From: Pseudomonas antarctica
GTDB taxonomy: Bacteria; Pseudomonadota; Gammaproteobacteria; Pseudomonadales; Pseudomonadaceae
Assembly (NCBI RefSeq): GCF_001647715.1
Contig: NZ_CP015600.1
Location: forward strand, 4,960,001-5,024,000
Length of the DNA stretch: 64,000 nt
Reading direction: 5' to 3'
Shown here: in pieces, positions 23,620 through 33,449 of the stretch
How positions within the stretch are numbered: the first letter of the stretch is position 1
How the letters are laid out: the number at the start of each line of letters is the position of its first letter
Notes under the pieces: generated by a model
The model's database searches: none
What the model was told of the DNA's origin: nothing
The model's input: the letters and a program-made list of their open reading frames with translations, nothing else
Made by a program: the position numbers and the translations under genes

Positions 23620-24732
23620 TCAGTCGTTGAGCAAGCGCCCGTGACGCAGCGCATCGCGCCCCGCCACCTTGGCCAGCCAGAAACCCGCTTGGGCATAACG
23701 TAGCCGTTCAACGGCAAACAACACCCCTGAGGTGCCCGCGCAGACAATGCTGACGCGGTCGGTCAGGGGATCAATCACTTCAAAAATCGGCTCGCCGGTA
23801 TCGACCCAGTCACCGGCTTTACGCAGGTAACTGATCACGCCGGCGTGGGGCGCAAACAACAACTCGGTGCCTTCGAAGGGCAAGCCTTCGCAGGGTTCGT
23901 GTTGCGGCGCAGGCCATTCGCCCTTGATCAGGCCTTGTTCTGCGAGGAACGCGAGAATGCCTTCAGCGTGGAAGATGGCTTCGTCGCGACCGGTGTCGGC
24001 CTGGCCGCCCAATTCCAGGGTCGTCGCCAAACACGCCAGCGGAATCTGCGCCTCGGGGAACGCCCGGGACAGACGCAACCACGGCAACGAGCAGGCTTCA
24101 TCAAAGGAGCTGCCGCCGGAATCTTCCGCCAGCAGGCCGACTTTCACATTCAAGTGTGCCGACAGCGAACGCCACTGCGGCCAATGCTGGGGCAGCGCGT
24201 ACATGTGCAGCGCGGCGTCGGCGTCGCAATGCAGGTCGAGGACGATATCGGCGGTGCACGCGTGGCTCAGCAGTACCCGTTGCATGCCTTGCAGCTGGCT
24301 GCTCGGCTCGGGCAACGCGTCGAGCGCATCGGTCATCGCCTGGCGGATCAAGCGCACGTTGGCATGCGGATCATCGCCCAACGCGCCCTTGAGCAACTCG
24401 ACAACCGGCGCGCTCAGCTCGACAAAATCGCGATTGAAATTCTTGCCGCTGCCAATCTCGAAACGCCCCTGGTGGCTGCCTTGCAGCAACTGGCCCAGGC
24501 CCATCGGGTTGGCCACCGGCACCAGTTCGATCACGCCATTGAGCGCGCCTTGCTGTTCCAGTTCGGTGAGGCGCTTTTTCAACTCCCACGCCGCGCGCAT
24601 CCCCGGCAATTCATCGGCATGCAGGCTGGCCTGGATATAGGCCTTGCGCTCGCCACTGCCAAAACGAAACACGCTCAGTTGGCGCTCGCAACCCAGGTGA
24701 CCCCAGGGCAACAGGTGATCGATACGTTCCAT
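23620..24732 (-). CDS. aotO: Succinylglutamate desuccinylase/aspartoacylase family protein AotO
   Basis: 370 residues, zinc-carboxypeptidase-like relative of AstE: HADELPGMRAAWELK supplies HxxE-type ligands and DLHCDADAALHMY a further histidine. The C terminus has a beta-rich, barrel-sandwich-like part (PHAGVISYLRKAGDWVDTGE) found in the aspartoacylase-like branch. P. aeruginosa carries the equivalent gene inside the aot operon, where it is not part of the membrane transporter. Spacing to aotM is 1 bp. It may deacylate an imported arginine derivative, but its substrate is unknown. Confidence 0.85.
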   Translation of the reverse strand: MERIDHLLPWGHLGCERQLSVFRFGSGERKAYIQASLHADELPGMRAAWELKKRLTELEQQGALNGVIELVPVANPMGLGQLLQGSHQGRFEIGSGKNFNRDFVELSAPVVELLKGALGDDPHANVRLIRQAMTDALDALPEPSSQLQGMQRVLLSHACTADIVLDLHCDADAALHMYALPQHWPQWRSLSAHLNVKVGLLAEDSGGSSFDEACSLPWLRLSRAFPEAQIPLACLATTLELGGQADTGRDEAIFHAEGILAFLAEQGLIKGEWPAPQHEPCEGLPFEGTELLFAPHAGVISYLRKAGDWVDTGEPIFEVIDPLTDRVSIVCAGTSGVLFAVERLRYAQAGFWLAKVAGRDALRHGRLLND

Positions 24733-24733
24733 A

Positions 24734-25432
24734 TCAATGCTTCCTTGGAGCCAGGTAGCTCAGCCAGCGGCCTTCGGCCAACTTGAACAGGCGTACCAGG
24801 ATAAAGGTCAGGCACAGGTAGAACACGCCGGCCGTGATATAGGCTTCGAACGGCAGGTAGAACTGGGCGTTCACCGTGCGCGCGGCACCCGTGATGTCGA
24901 TCAAGGTGACGATGGAGGCCAGGCTGGTGGTCTGCAGCATCATGATCACTTCGTTGCTGTACTGCGGCAGCGCACGGCGCAGGGCCGACGGCAGCAGGAT
25001 GCGGCGGTACAGCTTGTAGCGCGACATGCCCATGGCCTTGGCCGCTTCGATCTCGCCATTGGGCGTGGCCTTGAGGCTACCGGCAATGATCTCGGCGGTG
25101 TAGGCACTGGTGTTGATCGCAAAGGCCAGGCACGCGCAGAAGGTGGCGCTGGACAACAGCGGCCACAGGAAACTTTCGCGTACGGCCTCGAACTGCGCCA
25201 ACCCGTAGTAGATCAAAAACAGCTGCACCAGCATCGGCGTGCCGCGGATCACGTAGGTGTAGAGCCAGGCAGCGCCATTGACGATCGGCTGCTTGGACAC
25301 GCGCATCAAGCCCAGGGGCAAGGCGGCGAGCAGGCCAAAGAACAAGGAGATGGCGAGCAATTTCAGGGTGGTCACCAAGCCGCCGAGGTACAGCGGCATG
25401 GCATCCCAAATGACGTTGTAGTCGAAGATCAT
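24734..25432 (-). CDS. aotM: Arginine/ornithine ABC transporter permease AotM
   Basis: 232-residue inner-membrane permease of the polar amino acid (HisMQ) type. It has about five hydrophobic helices and the EAA loop (EIEAAKAMGMSRYKLYRRILLP) that contacts the ATPase. It overlaps aotQ by 4 bp (ATGA) and ends 1 bp before aotO, so translation is tightly coupled. Confidence 0.94.
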   Translation of the reverse strand: MIFDYNVIWDAMPLYLGGLVTTLKLLAISLFFGLLAALPLGLMRVSKQPIVNGAAWLYTYVIRGTPMLVQLFLIYYGLAQFEAVRESFLWPLLSSATFCACLAFAINTSAYTAEIIAGSLKATPNGEIEAAKAMGMSRYKLYRRILLPSALRRALPQYSNEVIMMLQTTSLASIVTLIDITGAARTVNAQFYLPFEAYITAGVFYLCLTFILVRLFKLAEGRWLSYLAPRKH

Positions 25433-26118
25433 AGATCAGCCGCCCTTACGCCTACCGAGTAGCGCTTCTCAAGATAGCGCAGGGCCAACAACGACACGCT
25501 GGTAATCACCAGGTACATCGCCGCCACTGCGAGGAAGAAGGTAAAAGGCTCGCGGGTGGCATCTGCCGCCTGCTTGGCCTTGAACATCATGTCTTGCAGG
25601 CCCACCACCGAAATCAACGCAGTGGCCTTGGTCAATACCAGCCAGTTGTTGGTGAAACCGGGGATCGCCAGCCGAATCATCTGCGGCACCATCACCCGGA
25701 AAAACACCTGGAAGCTGCTCATGCCATACGCAAGGCCGGCCTCGGCCTGGCCCTTGGGAATGGCCATGAAGGCGCCACGGAAGGTTTCCGAGAGGTAGGC
25801 GCCAAAGATGAAACCCAGGGTGCCGATACCGGCGGCCAAGGGGTTCAAGTCGATATAGTCGTCATAGCCAAGCAGCGGCGCGACGCGGTTCAGCAAGTCC
25901 TGACCACCGTAGAAAATCAGCAGGATCAGCACCAGGTCGGGGATCCCGCGGATCACCGTGGAGTACAAGTCACCCAGCCAGGCCAACCAGCGCACCGGCG
26001 ACAGGCGTAACGCGACCCCGATCAGACCCAGAACAATGGCCAAGGCCATGGACGACAAGGCGAGCTGAAGCGTCAACCATGCGCCATCGAGGATGACGGC
26101 CCCGTAGCCTTTCAACAT
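25429..26118 (-). CDS. aotQ: Arginine/ornithine ABC transporter permease AotQ
   Basis: 229-residue HisQ-type permease starting MLKGYGAVILDGAWLTLQLA. It has several membrane helices and an EAA-like loop (AEAGLAYGMSSFQVFFRVMVP). It pairs with AotM to form the translocation pore and lies about 90 bp after aotJ. Confidence 0.94.
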   Translation of the reverse strand: MLKGYGAVILDGAWLTLQLALSSMALAIVLGLIGVALRLSPVRWLAWLGDLYSTVIRGIPDLVLILLIFYGGQDLLNRVAPLLGYDDYIDLNPLAAGIGTLGFIFGAYLSETFRGAFMAIPKGQAEAGLAYGMSSFQVFFRVMVPQMIRLAIPGFTNNWLVLTKATALISVVGLQDMMFKAKQAADATREPFTFFLAVAAMYLVITSVSLLALRYLEKRYSVGVRAADL

Positions 26119-26209
26119 GATTCAGGTCCTCGAAAAGGGGGATGAAAAAATGGCGCAAACCGCAGGAATTCTGTTGCTTGCGCCATTCTGGACAGACTGC
26201 TGCGTCGAG

Positions 26210-26995
26210 TTACTTAGGGTCAGCGCCGTAAATATCGAAGTCGAAGTACTTGTCCTGGATTTTCTTGTATTCGCCGTTGGCACGGATCGCTGCGATGGCT
26301 GCGTTGATCTTGTCCAGTTCGGCCTTGTCGCCTTTGCGTACCGCGATGCCGATGCCGTCGCCGAAGTACTTGGCGTCGGTGAACTGTGGGCCCACGAACG
26401 CGTAGCCTTTACCGGCCGGAGTTTTCAGGAAACCGTCTTGCAGCAAGGTAGCGTCAGCCACGGTGCCATCAAGGCGACCGGCTTCCACGTCCAGGTAGAT
26501 TTCGTTCTGCGAGCTGTAAGGCACAACCGTGACGCCTTTAGGGGCCAGGACTTCCTTGGCGAAACGATCGTGGATCGAGCCGCGTTGCACGCCGATTTTC
26601 TTGCCTTTCAATTCATCCAGGCTGTCGCTGACCGTGGTGCCTTCCTTCATCACCAGCTGCGCTGGGCTCAGGTAATAGCGGTTGGTGAAGTCCACGGACT
26701 TCTTGCGGTCTTCAGTGATGGACATGGACGACAGGATCGCATCGATCTTGCGCACTTTCAGTGCCGGGATCAGGCCGTCGAACTCTTGCTCGACCCACAC
26801 ACACTTGACCTTCATCTCGGCGCACAGGGCGTTGCCGATGTCGTAGTCAAAACCGACGATGCTGCCATCCGGCGCCTTCGAGGCAAACGGAGGGTAAGCC
26901 GCTTCGATACCAATCTTCAGGGGCTTTTCATCAGCGAAGGCCTGCATGGACAGCACGGACAGCGCCAGGGCGCCCAACAGCACAAGTTTCTTCAT
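26210..26995 (-). CDS. aotJ: Arginine/ornithine-binding periplasmic protein AotJ
   Basis: 261-residue periplasmic solute-binding protein. The signal peptide [21 protein letters not shown] is followed by mature [16 protein letters not shown]. The type 2 (LAO/HisJ-like) signature is [17 protein letters not shown]. It is the first gene of aotJQMOP-argR. I chose ATG 26995 because it places the signal peptide at the N terminus; an upstream in-frame start would bury it. A candidate ArgR half-site lies about 160 bp upstream. Confidence 0.95.
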   Translation of the reverse strand: MKKLVLLGALALSVLSMQAFADEKPLKIGIEAAYPPFASKAPDGSIVGFDYDIGNALCAEMKVKCVWVEQEFDGLIPALKVRKIDAILSSMSITEDRKKSVDFTNRYYLSPAQLVMKEGTTVSDSLDELKGKKIGVQRGSIHDRFAKEVLAPKGVTVVPYSSQNEIYLDVEAGRLDGTVADATLLQDGFLKTPAGKGYAFVGPQFTDAKYFGDGIGIAVRKGDKAELDKINAAIAAIRANGEYKKIQDKYFDFDIYGADPK

Positions 26996-27153
26996 CTTGG
27001 GACTCCATCGGTATAGGGCAAAAAAGCAGTATGAGCCGTGGCCCACGATGCGACTTAAGTGAAACCGAATAGCGGTGCTGCGTCCTACCCCGTTTCAACA
27101 CTGGAGACGACGAGCGAGTGATCGGCATTCTAACGACAGGCCGGAAGCCGATA

Positions 27154-27169
27154 TTTCCTCAATGCGACA
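27154..27169 (-). promoter_or_regulatory. Candidate ArgR half-site upstream of aotJ
   Basis: On the minus strand TGTCGC-ATTGAGGA-AA matches the Pseudomonas ArgR half-site TGTCGC-N8-AA exactly. A second, weaker GCGACT lies nearer the gene, around 27050. Confidence 0.45.
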
Positions 27170-27531
27170 ACAATTTACAGAAGCACTGAGAAAGCGGTTC
27201 CAGCACATTGACAGCCTCTGAATTTTATGCAGAGACAAAAGATATTAAACCTGTTGATGCTGCAAATTGCGGGCCTATTATTCGCAAACCCTTCTAGCAC
27301 GGCAAGTCTGGCGTTTAATCTTATTTCCTGGGGTGTCTAAAACGCGGTTTTTAGGGGCGTTGGCGTAGCACTTTGCCCCAGGTTTGGGCCTGAGGTTACA
27401 CATTTAGGCTTCTCGGTAACATTCAGAAACGTCCTACGAGAGAAGTCGATATTTATTGGCTTGGTGGTTATGCGCGTCTGCCAGACCACGACCTCAACCA
27501 GCCTGCAAACACATTCCAACTGTGGGAGCTG
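27170..27531. other. AT-rich intergenic region between acsA and aotJ
   Basis: No coding frame with a ribosome site is seen. It should hold the aotJ promoter region; I see no further clear motif. Confidence 0.4.
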
Positions 27532-27608
27532 GCTTGCCTGCGATAGCGGCCTGTCATCTAGCCCATTATTGCCTGACCCACCTTTATCGCAGGCAAGCCA
27601 GCTCCCAC
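27532..27608. repeat. REPIN downstream of acsA
   Basis: GTGGGAGCTGGCTTGCCTGCGATAGC with inverted partner TATCGCAGGCAAGCCAGCTCCCAC. It lies between the acsA terminator and the aot promoter. Confidence 0.9.
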
Positions 27609-27636
27609 ATTATCCCGCGCCGTGTTCTGAATCCCA

Positions 27637-27674
27637 CAAAAAAGCCCCACCCGGCTTACGCCGAATGGGGCTTT
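27637..27674 (-). terminator. Terminator of acsA
   Basis: 9-bp stem AAAGCCCCA/TGGGGCTTT (27641-27649 with 27666-27674) with an inner CGGC...GCCG stem. A run of T follows on the minus strand. It starts 18 bp past the acsA stop. Confidence 0.9.
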
Positions 27675-27691
27675 GTACCACCCACCTCGCC

Positions 27692-29647
27692 TTACGCGAC
27701 GTTCATGGTCTTGTGCGTCTCAATCAAATGCGCCACCACACCCGGGTCCGCCAGGGTGGAGATATCGCCCAACCCGTCGTACTCAGCCGTGGCAATCTTG
27801 CGCAGGATACGGCGCATGATTTTCCCGGAGCGCGTCTTCGGCAAGCCCGGCGCCCACTGGATCACGTCCGGCGAAGCAATCGGCCCGATCTCTTTGCGCA
27901 CCCAGTTTTTCAGCTCCAGGCGCAACGCTTCATTTGGCTCTTCGCCGTTTTTCAGAGTGACATACACATAGATGCCCTGGCCCTTGATGTCATGCGGCAC
28001 ACCCACCACCGCCGCTTCGGCGACTTTAGGGTGAGCAACCATGGCACTTTCAATTTCGGCGGTGCCCATGCGGTGGCCGGACACGTTCAACACGTCATCC
28101 ACACGACCGGTGATCCACCAGTAGCCATCTTCATCGCGACGGGCGCCGTCACCGGTGAAGTACATGCCACGGAACGTCTTGAAGTAGGTGTCGACGAAAC
28201 GGTCATGGTCGCCGTACAGCGTGCGCGCCTGGCCTGGCCACGAATCGAGGATCACCAGGTTGCCTTCGGCAGCGCCCTCGATGATGTTGCCCAGGTTGTC
28301 GACCAGCGCCGGCACCACGCCGAAGAACGGCCGTGCAGCGGAACCCGGCTTGAGGGCGTGAGCACCCGGCAGTGGGCTCATCAGGGTGGCGCCGGTTTCG
28401 GTCTGCCACCAGGTGTCGACGATCGGGCAACGGGATTGGCCGACGTTCTTGTAGTACCAGTCCCACGCTTCAGGGTTAATCGGCTCACCCACCGAACCGA
28501 GCAAGCGCAGGCTGCTGCCATCTACACCTTCGCAGGCGGCAGTGCCGGAAGCCATCATCGCGCGGATCGCGGTTGGCGCGGTGTACAGGATATTGACCTT
28601 GTGCTTGTCGACGATCTTGCCCACACGGGTGATATCCGGGTAGTTCGGCACGCCTTCGAACAGCAGCGTGGTCGCGCCATTGGCCAGCGGGCCGTAGACG
28701 ATATAGGTGTGGCCGGTGACCCAACCGACGTCAGCGGTGCACCAGTAGACTTCGCCCGGGCGGTAATCGAACACGCGCTCGTGGGTCAGGGCTGCGTACA
28801 GCAAATAGCCGCCGGTGGTGTGCTGCACGCCTTTAGGCTTGCCGGTGGAGCCGGAGGTGTAGAGGATGAACAGCGCCTCTTCGGCGCCCATCTCTTTCGG
28901 CGCGCACACGGTGCCCGCCACTTTCATCAAATCTTCGTACCAGATGTCGCGATGCTGGTTCCACTTGATGTTGCCATTGGTGCGCTTGCACACAATGACC
29001 TTCTGGATGCTGCTGGTTTCCGGGTTGGTCAGGGCGTCGTCGACGTTGGCTTTCAACGGAATTTTCTTACCCGCACGAATGCCTTCATCGGCGGTGATAA
29101 CTACCTTCGACTTACAGTCGATGATGCGACCGGCCAGGGCCTCAGGCGAGAAACCGCCAAACACCACGGAGTGAATCGCACCGATGCGGGTACAGGCCAA
29201 CATGGCGACCACGGCTTCGGGGATCATCGGCATATAGATAGTCACTACATCGCCGCGGTGCACGTCCTGGCCACGCAGGGCGTTGGCGAACTTGCAGACT
29301 TCTTCATGCAGCTCGCGGTAAGTGATGGTGCGGCTTTCGGCAGGGTCGTCGCCCTCCCAGATGATCGCTGCCTGATCGCCACGCTCGGCGAGGTGACGGT
29401 CCAGGCAGTTGTAGGAAACGTTCAGGGTGCCATCGGCAAACCATTTGATGTCGACGTGGTGGTCGTCGAAAGAGGTCTGCTTCACCACGGTGAAAGGCTT
29501 GACCCAGTCAAGGCGCTTGGCTTGCTCGCGCCAGAAGCCATCGGGGTTGACCACCGACTGCTGGTACATGGCCTTGTAGGTTGCCTCGTCGGTCAGCGTG
29601 TTGGCTGCTACTTCGGGGCGAACGGGGTACAGGGAAGCCGCACTCAT
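27692..29647 (-). CDS. acsA: Acetyl-CoA synthetase
   Basis: Activates acetate to acetyl-CoA through acetyl-AMP. The 651-residue product starts [17 protein letters not shown]. It has the AMP-binding motif [14 protein letters not shown] and the A10 loop [10 protein letters not shown], whose K609 is the lysine acetylated to control Acs in other bacteria. I chose ATG 29647 because family members start here; a longer open frame (52 codons) runs back through the leader. It lies next to aotJ, the same order as P. aeruginosa acsA (PA0887) and aotJ (PA0888). Confidence 0.97.
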   Translation of the reverse strand: MSAASLYPVRPEVAANTLTDEATYKAMYQQSVVNPDGFWREQAKRLDWVKPFTVVKQTSFDDHHVDIKWFADGTLNVSYNCLDRHLAERGDQAAIIWEGDDPAESRTITYRELHEEVCKFANALRGQDVHRGDVVTIYMPMIPEAVVAMLACTRIGAIHSVVFGGFSPEALAGRIIDCKSKVVITADEGIRAGKKIPLKANVDDALTNPETSSIQKVIVCKRTNGNIKWNQHRDIWYEDLMKVAGTVCAPKEMGAEEALFILYTSGSTGKPKGVQHTTGGYLLYAALTHERVFDYRPGEVYWCTADVGWVTGHTYIVYGPLANGATTLLFEGVPNYPDITRVGKIVDKHKVNILYTAPTAIRAMMASGTAACEGVDGSSLRLLGSVGEPINPEAWDWYYKNVGQSRCPIVDTWWQTETGATLMSPLPGAHALKPGSAARPFFGVVPALVDNLGNIIEGAAEGNLVILDSWPGQARTLYGDHDRFVDTYFKTFRGMYFTGDGARRDEDGYWWITGRVDDVLNVSGHRMGTAEIESAMVAHPKVAEAAVVGVPHDIKGQGIYVYVTLKNGEEPNEALRLELKNWVRKEIGPIASPDVIQWAPGLPKTRSGKIMRRILRKIATAEYDGLGDISTLADPGVVAHLIETHKTMNVA

Positions 29648-30044
29648 CTTTCTTACCTCGGTGACATAGTTGTTGTTGTATGGCCCCTGTTGTAGCCGGG
29701 GTGGGCCTATAGAACCATTCGACGATGGTAGTAACAAGACCCTACAAAATACCCAGCTATCCCCATTTATGGCTCTGGCCCGCGGCCTGCGTGGCTTTGG
29801 CACTGCATGAAAAAACCTTTACCACGGGATTGTTACAAAAACCGCCAATAGTGTTTATCAAAAGCACGGGTATATGAATATAACCCGCACGCCTAAAATC
29901 AGCTCCGCCAACACGGCACTGTGATTAACAACGTAACAGCCCCCACGAAGGCAACGTTAATCCGAACTCGCCCACCCTAAGTTACACACGCGGCCTCATA
30001 AGGGCCCCGTGACCCCTTTCGCCCCGAAGAAGGTAAAAAGAGAA
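29648..30044. other. Intergenic region between acsA and the DUF2790 gene
   Basis: Divergent promoter region. No further gene is seen, and no operator that I can name. Confidence 0.45.
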
Positions 30045-30314
30045 ATGAAAGCTTTAGTAGTGATGGCCCTCAGCAGCTTGTGCGCAACCGCCGCCCTGGC
30101 CGACGAAGCCCCGACTGAGCTGGCTGGCCAGAACACCCCGATTGTTGAGGACTACACGTACAGCACGCACTTGGATGTGGCCAAAGTATTGTCAATGAGC
30201 ACGGTTCCGGAAGTCTGCCAAGTTGTACCGGTACAAATGGAATATGAAGACTCACAAGGTCAACGCCATATTCTTAATTACCAGGTAATGGGCAACGGTT
30301 GCTCTAACGGATAA
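30045..30314 (+). CDS. Small secreted DUF2790 protein
   Basis: 89 residues: signal peptide MKALVVMALSSLCATAALA, then a short domain with the DUF2790 pattern (YSTHLDVAKVLSMSTVPEVC; VPVQMEYEDSQGQRH; YQVMGNGC). The two conserved cysteines probably form a disulfide in the periplasm. The family is small, largely restricted to Pseudomonas and usually present in several copies; its function is unknown. ATG 30045 was chosen to place the signal peptide first (AGAGAA upstream). Confidence 0.85.
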   Translation: MKALVVMALSSLCATAALADEAPTELAGQNTPIVEDYTYSTHLDVAKVLSMSTVPEVCQVVPVQMEYEDSQGQRHILNYQVMGNGCSNG

Positions 30315-30351
30315 TAACTTCTTATAAAGGCGTTAAACCCTGATCTTATTC

Positions 30352-30375
30352 GCCGCAAGAAATCGTTCTTGCGGC
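30352..30375 (+). terminator. Hairpin after the DUF2790 gene
   Basis: Perfect 10-bp stem GCCGCAAGAA/TTCTTGCGGC with loop ATCG. There is no T tract after it, so termination is likely but unproven. Confidence 0.45.
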
Positions 30376-30406
30376 AAAGAGCCAGCTGACACACCTGGGT
30401 CCAAAT

Positions 30407-30433
30407 GTGGGAGCGGGCTTGCTCGCGAAAGCG
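30407..30433 (+). repeat. Single REP (GCGGGCTTGCTCGCGAA type)
   Basis: GTGGGAGCGGGCTTGCTCGCGAAAGC without an inverted partner, so a solitary REP. Confidence 0.8.
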
Positions 30434-30913
30434 ATACCCGCCACACCAACACCTCAAAACCCTGCACCCTTCCCAGCATTTTTACTCCCCGGAAGCCCAC
30501 TTCCCCCGCCCTACAAAAAACATCCCACCGCCCGTCAAAAAAATCCTAGCCCAGCAAAGCCTTGCAAACACACGCCTTGGCCGAAAACCACACCATTTTG
30601 GCGCTCTGTCGTGACCATCCGCCGCAACACAAAGCCGAATTTTTCCCTATAATGCGCGGGTAAATCGGGCCTGCAATATCCCTTTACACCGGGATGAAGA
30701 GCCAGACCTGAGGCCTCCGCAGGAGCATGCATCTGTCGCTCCCCCCTCAAGCCTCATGCAGAGCACCCGTTCACCCAATTGCGTTTAATGCCTGCGCCAG
30801 CGGTTGCAACAAACGATTCCTTAAGATCCACCGCGGCCCGAGGGCCGTGTGAACACCCAACCATCCGGTTTCACACGGGCACCTTTGAGCCCTCACGCAG
30901 GAGACGACACGTC
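30434..30913 (+). promoter_or_regulatory. nrdB upstream region with a TATAAT box
   Basis: A perfect TATAAT lies at 30648-30653, about 260 bp before nrdB; no good -35 is seen at 16-18 bp. The long leader contains CCTGAGGCCTCCGCAGG-like inverted sequence. I do not recognise an NrdR box, and no gene is seen in this stretch. Confidence 0.35.
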
Positions 30914-32164
30914 ATGCTGAGCTGGGACGAATTCGACAAAGAAGAAGAAGGCGAAGTCGCCGCTAAAGGCGCCAACGCCGGCCACGCCACCGAAGCCAAC
31001 ATGGACCGCCTCGACGGTGCCGGCGCCGCTGCCGCCATCGAAGCCCGCGCCGTCACCGCCAGTGACTCCGCCGCCATCGTGCGCGCCAAGGCCGCCCTGG
31101 ATAAACTCGACGTCGCCGAAGGCCTCGCTGAGCTCGAAGGCTCCGCCGCCCGCGTCGCCGTTGACGAAAAGCGCATGATCAACTGCCGCGCCGACCTCAA
31201 CCAACTCGTGCCCTTCAAGTACGACTGGGCTTGGCAAAAGTACCTCGACGGCTGCGCTAACCACTGGATGCCGCAAGAGGTCAACATGACCGCCGACATC
31301 GCCCTGTGGAAAAACCCCGAAGGCCTGACCGACGACGAACGCCGCATCGTCATGCGCAACCTGGGCTTCTTCTCCACTGCTGATTCGTTGGTCGCGAACA
31401 ACCTGGTGCTGGCCGTGTACCGCCTGATCACCAACCCGGAGTGCCGCCAGTACATCCTGCGCCAGGCCTTCGAAGAAGCGATCCACACCCACGCCTACCA
31501 GTACTGCATCGAATCGCTGGCCATGGATGAAGGCGAGATCTTCAACATGTACCACGAGATCCCATCGGTGGCTAAAAAAGCCGCGTGGGGCCTGAAGTAC
31601 ACCCGTTCGATCTCCGATCCGAAGTTCGAAACCGGCACCGTCGAAACCGACAAAGAACTGCTGCGCAACCTGGTCGCCTACTACTGCGTCCTCGAAGGCA
31701 TCTTCTTCTACTGCGGCTTCACCCAGATCCTGTCCATGGGCCGCCGCAACAAAATGACCGGCGTGGCCGAGCAGTTCCAGTACATCCTGCGCGACGAGTC
31801 GATGCACCTGAACTTTGGTATTGACGTGATCAACCAGATCAAAATCGAAAACCCACACTTGTGGGATGCCGAGATGAAGGAAGAAGCGACCCAGATGATC
31901 CTGCAAGGGACGCAGCTGGAGATTGAATATGCGCGCGATACCATGCCGCGTGGGGTGCTGGGCATGAATGCGGCGATGATGGAGGACTACCTCAAGTTCA
32001 TCGCGAATCGTCGTCTGTCGCAGATTGGGTTGAAGGAAGAGTATCCGGGGACGACGAATCCGTTCCCTTGGATGAGCGAGATTATGGACTTGAAGAAAGA
32101 GAAGAATTTCTTTGAGACTCGGGTTATTGAGTACCAGACTGGTGGGGCGCTGAGCTGGGATTAA
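30914..32164 (+). CDS. nrdB: Ribonucleotide reductase class Ia, beta subunit
   Basis: Carries the diiron-tyrosyl radical used by NrdA to reduce ribonucleoside diphosphates. 416 residues from ATG 30914 ([19 protein letters not shown] upstream). A 45-codon open extension upstream has no RBS and is not NrdB-like. Metal and radical residues fit E188-A-I-H191-xxx-Y195 and DESMHLNFG. The N terminus has an acidic, Ala-rich extension of about 70 residues, as in other Pseudomonas NrdB and absent from E. coli. nrdA is not in the window upstream. Confidence 0.95.
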   Translation: MLSWDEFDKEEEGEVAAKGANAGHATEANMDRLDGAGAAAAIEARAVTASDSAAIVRAKAALDKLDVAEGLAELEGSAARVAVDEKRMINCRADLNQLVPFKYDWAWQKYLDGCANHWMPQEVNMTADIALWKNPEGLTDDERRIVMRNLGFFSTADSLVANNLVLAVYRLITNPECRQYILRQAFEEAIHTHAYQYCIESLAMDEGEIFNMYHEIPSVAKKAAWGLKYTRSISDPKFETGTVETDKELLRNLVAYYCVLEGIFFYCGFTQILSMGRRNKMTGVAEQFQYILRDESMHLNFGIDVINQIKIENPHLWDAEMKEEATQMILQGTQLEIEYARDTMPRGVLGMNAAMMEDYLKFIANRRLSQIGLKEEYPGTTNPFPWMSEIMDLKKEKNFFETRVIEYQTGGALSWD

Positions 32165-32202
32165 TATTTTCTCAATTGTCCTACAGCAGTTAAGCTTTGC
32201 CT

Positions 32203-32234
32203 CTAATAAGACCCTGCCTTCAGGGTCTTATTAG
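32203..32234 (+). terminator. Strong terminator after nrdB
   Basis: Perfect 14-bp inverted repeat CTAATAAGACCCTG / CAGGGTCTTATTAG with loop CCTT, 38 bp past the nrdB stop. It also marks the left boundary of the AT-rich accessory island. Confidence 0.88.
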
Positions 32235-32270
32235 GAAATAAAAATAAGCCAACGTGTATAGGGATGACAA

Positions 32271-32864
32271 ATGAGCGAACCAACCGAAACAACTTCTTCA
32301 CAAGTAATATTACCAGTTAAGCCTAATCCTTCCGCCAAACGCCCCCCATCTAAAAAAACACCTACCCGAAAGCCACAAGCAGCATCCACAAAAAAAGCAA
32401 CACCTCCCAAAAAAACCATATCCAAAAAAACACCACCGCCCAAACCAAGTTCAAAAACAGCAAAATTCCCTCGGCACACCCTAGAAAAAGTACTTCGAAT
32501 CCCGCGCGCGATTCAAGAACAAAATGCAGGACAACCCTGCTCTGAAAGAGAGGCTGCTAATTTCGTTGGCGTTGGATTCGGCGGAAACTTCCAAGTCGAA
32601 ATAAGCTCTGCTCAAAAATATGGTTTATTAGAAAGGACATCTTCACCTGGTCAGATTTCAATTACCGAGCTTGCTAGAAAAATAATACGTCCTCAACAAA
32701 CTGAGGATGAAATATCTGGTTTAAGAGAAGCAGCAATAAATGCTCCAGATATCGGCGAAGTGTATCAACACTATCGCGGAGAAAATCTTCCTGACCCTCA
32801 ATTCTTTCGAAATGCACTGATCGATAAATTTAAAATTCCGGAGGATAAAGCATCAGAATTTTAA
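32271..32864 (+). CDS. N-terminal part of a split gene: K/P-rich tail plus winged-helix-like region
   Basis: 197 residues ending at TAA (32862-32864). The first 65 residues are rich in Lys, Pro, Ser and Thr (KKTPTRKPQAASTKKATPPKK) and probably disordered, perhaps nucleic-acid binding. The rest looks like a small helical, winged-helix-like sensor region (HTLEKVLRIPRAIQEQNAG; SSAQKYGLLERTSSPGQIS). The reading frame continues without a shift after the stop (AIFLETMQDAQLLEEHSGK) into the next entry, so the two are most simply one gene interrupted by a nonsense codon. Its base composition is much more AT-rich than its neighbours, which suggests transfer. Function is inferred only from the second half. 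Confidence 0.6.
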   Translation: MSEPTETTSSQVILPVKPNPSAKRPPSKKTPTRKPQAASTKKATPPKKTISKKTPPPKPSSKTAKFPRHTLEKVLRIPRAIQEQNAGQPCSEREAANFVGVGFGGNFQVEISSAQKYGLLERTSSPGQISITELARKIIRPQQTEDEISGLREAAINAPDIGEVYQHYRGENLPDPQFFRNALIDKFKIPEDKASEF

Positions 32865-32882
32865 GCTATCTTTTTAGAGACA

Positions 32883-33449
32883 ATGCAAGATGCTCAACTA
32901 TTAGAAGAACATAGTGGAAAAAGAAGAATTTTAGACGTCTCGAAAGAACCGTCAATCGAAGCAAGCGATGGCAGATTAAAAAAATTGGGCCGACAGGTTT
33001 CAGTCAAAAGCACAGACACTTGTTTTGTAATGATGCCTTTTGCTAACCCTATCGGCACTTACTACAGCACGATATACGAACCTGCCATACAAAAAGCGGG
33101 GTTAACCCCAATAAGAGCAGATGCAGACATATTCGGCACCGGTAAAATTATCGACCAGATTTGGCAAGGTATAAATAACTCTAAGATCTTAGTAGCAGAG
33201 CTCACAAATAGAAACCCTAACGTTTTTTATGAACTGGGGTTAGCGCACGCCCTGAACAAACCTGTAGTACTCATATGCTCAAACGAATCAGATGTTCCAT
33301 TCGACCTACAACATATCCGAGTAATCTACTACGACGTGACCGACCCTTTCTGGGGTAACAAACTTATTGAAAAAATAGCAGAGAACATTCTCTCTGCTTT
33401 AAGAACGCCGGAAGAAGCCGTATTCAAAGCAGCCTTACAAAACAATTAG
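32883..33449 (+). CDS. C-terminal part of the split gene: nucleoside deoxyribosyltransferase/TIR-like domain
   Basis: 188 residues from ATG 32883, same frame as the upstream part. The domain starts at about residue 45 (TCFVMMPFANPIGTYYSTIY). It contains a Rossmann-like core with ILVAELTNRNPNVFYELGLAHAL, where E117 is the likely catalytic glutamate, and then KPVVLICS. Such domains belong to the nucleoside 2-deoxyribosyltransferase/TIR-like group, whose bacterial members often degrade nucleotides or NAD in anti-phage defence. The RBS before the ATG is weak, so independent translation is uncertain. Confidence 0.6.
   Translation: MQDAQLLEEHSGKRRILDVSKEPSIEASDGRLKKLGRQVSVKSTDTCFVMMPFANPIGTYYSTIYEPAIQKAGLTPIRADADIFGTGKIIDQIWQGINNSKILVAELTNRNPNVFYELGLAHALNKPVVLICSNESDVPFDLQHIRVIYYDVTDPFWGNKLIEKIAENILSALRTPEEAVFKAALQNN

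Noticed and set aside
27461..29695. 744-codon open frame opposite acsA
   Set aside because: Antisense shadow of acetyl-CoA synthetase; it begins inside a REPIN.
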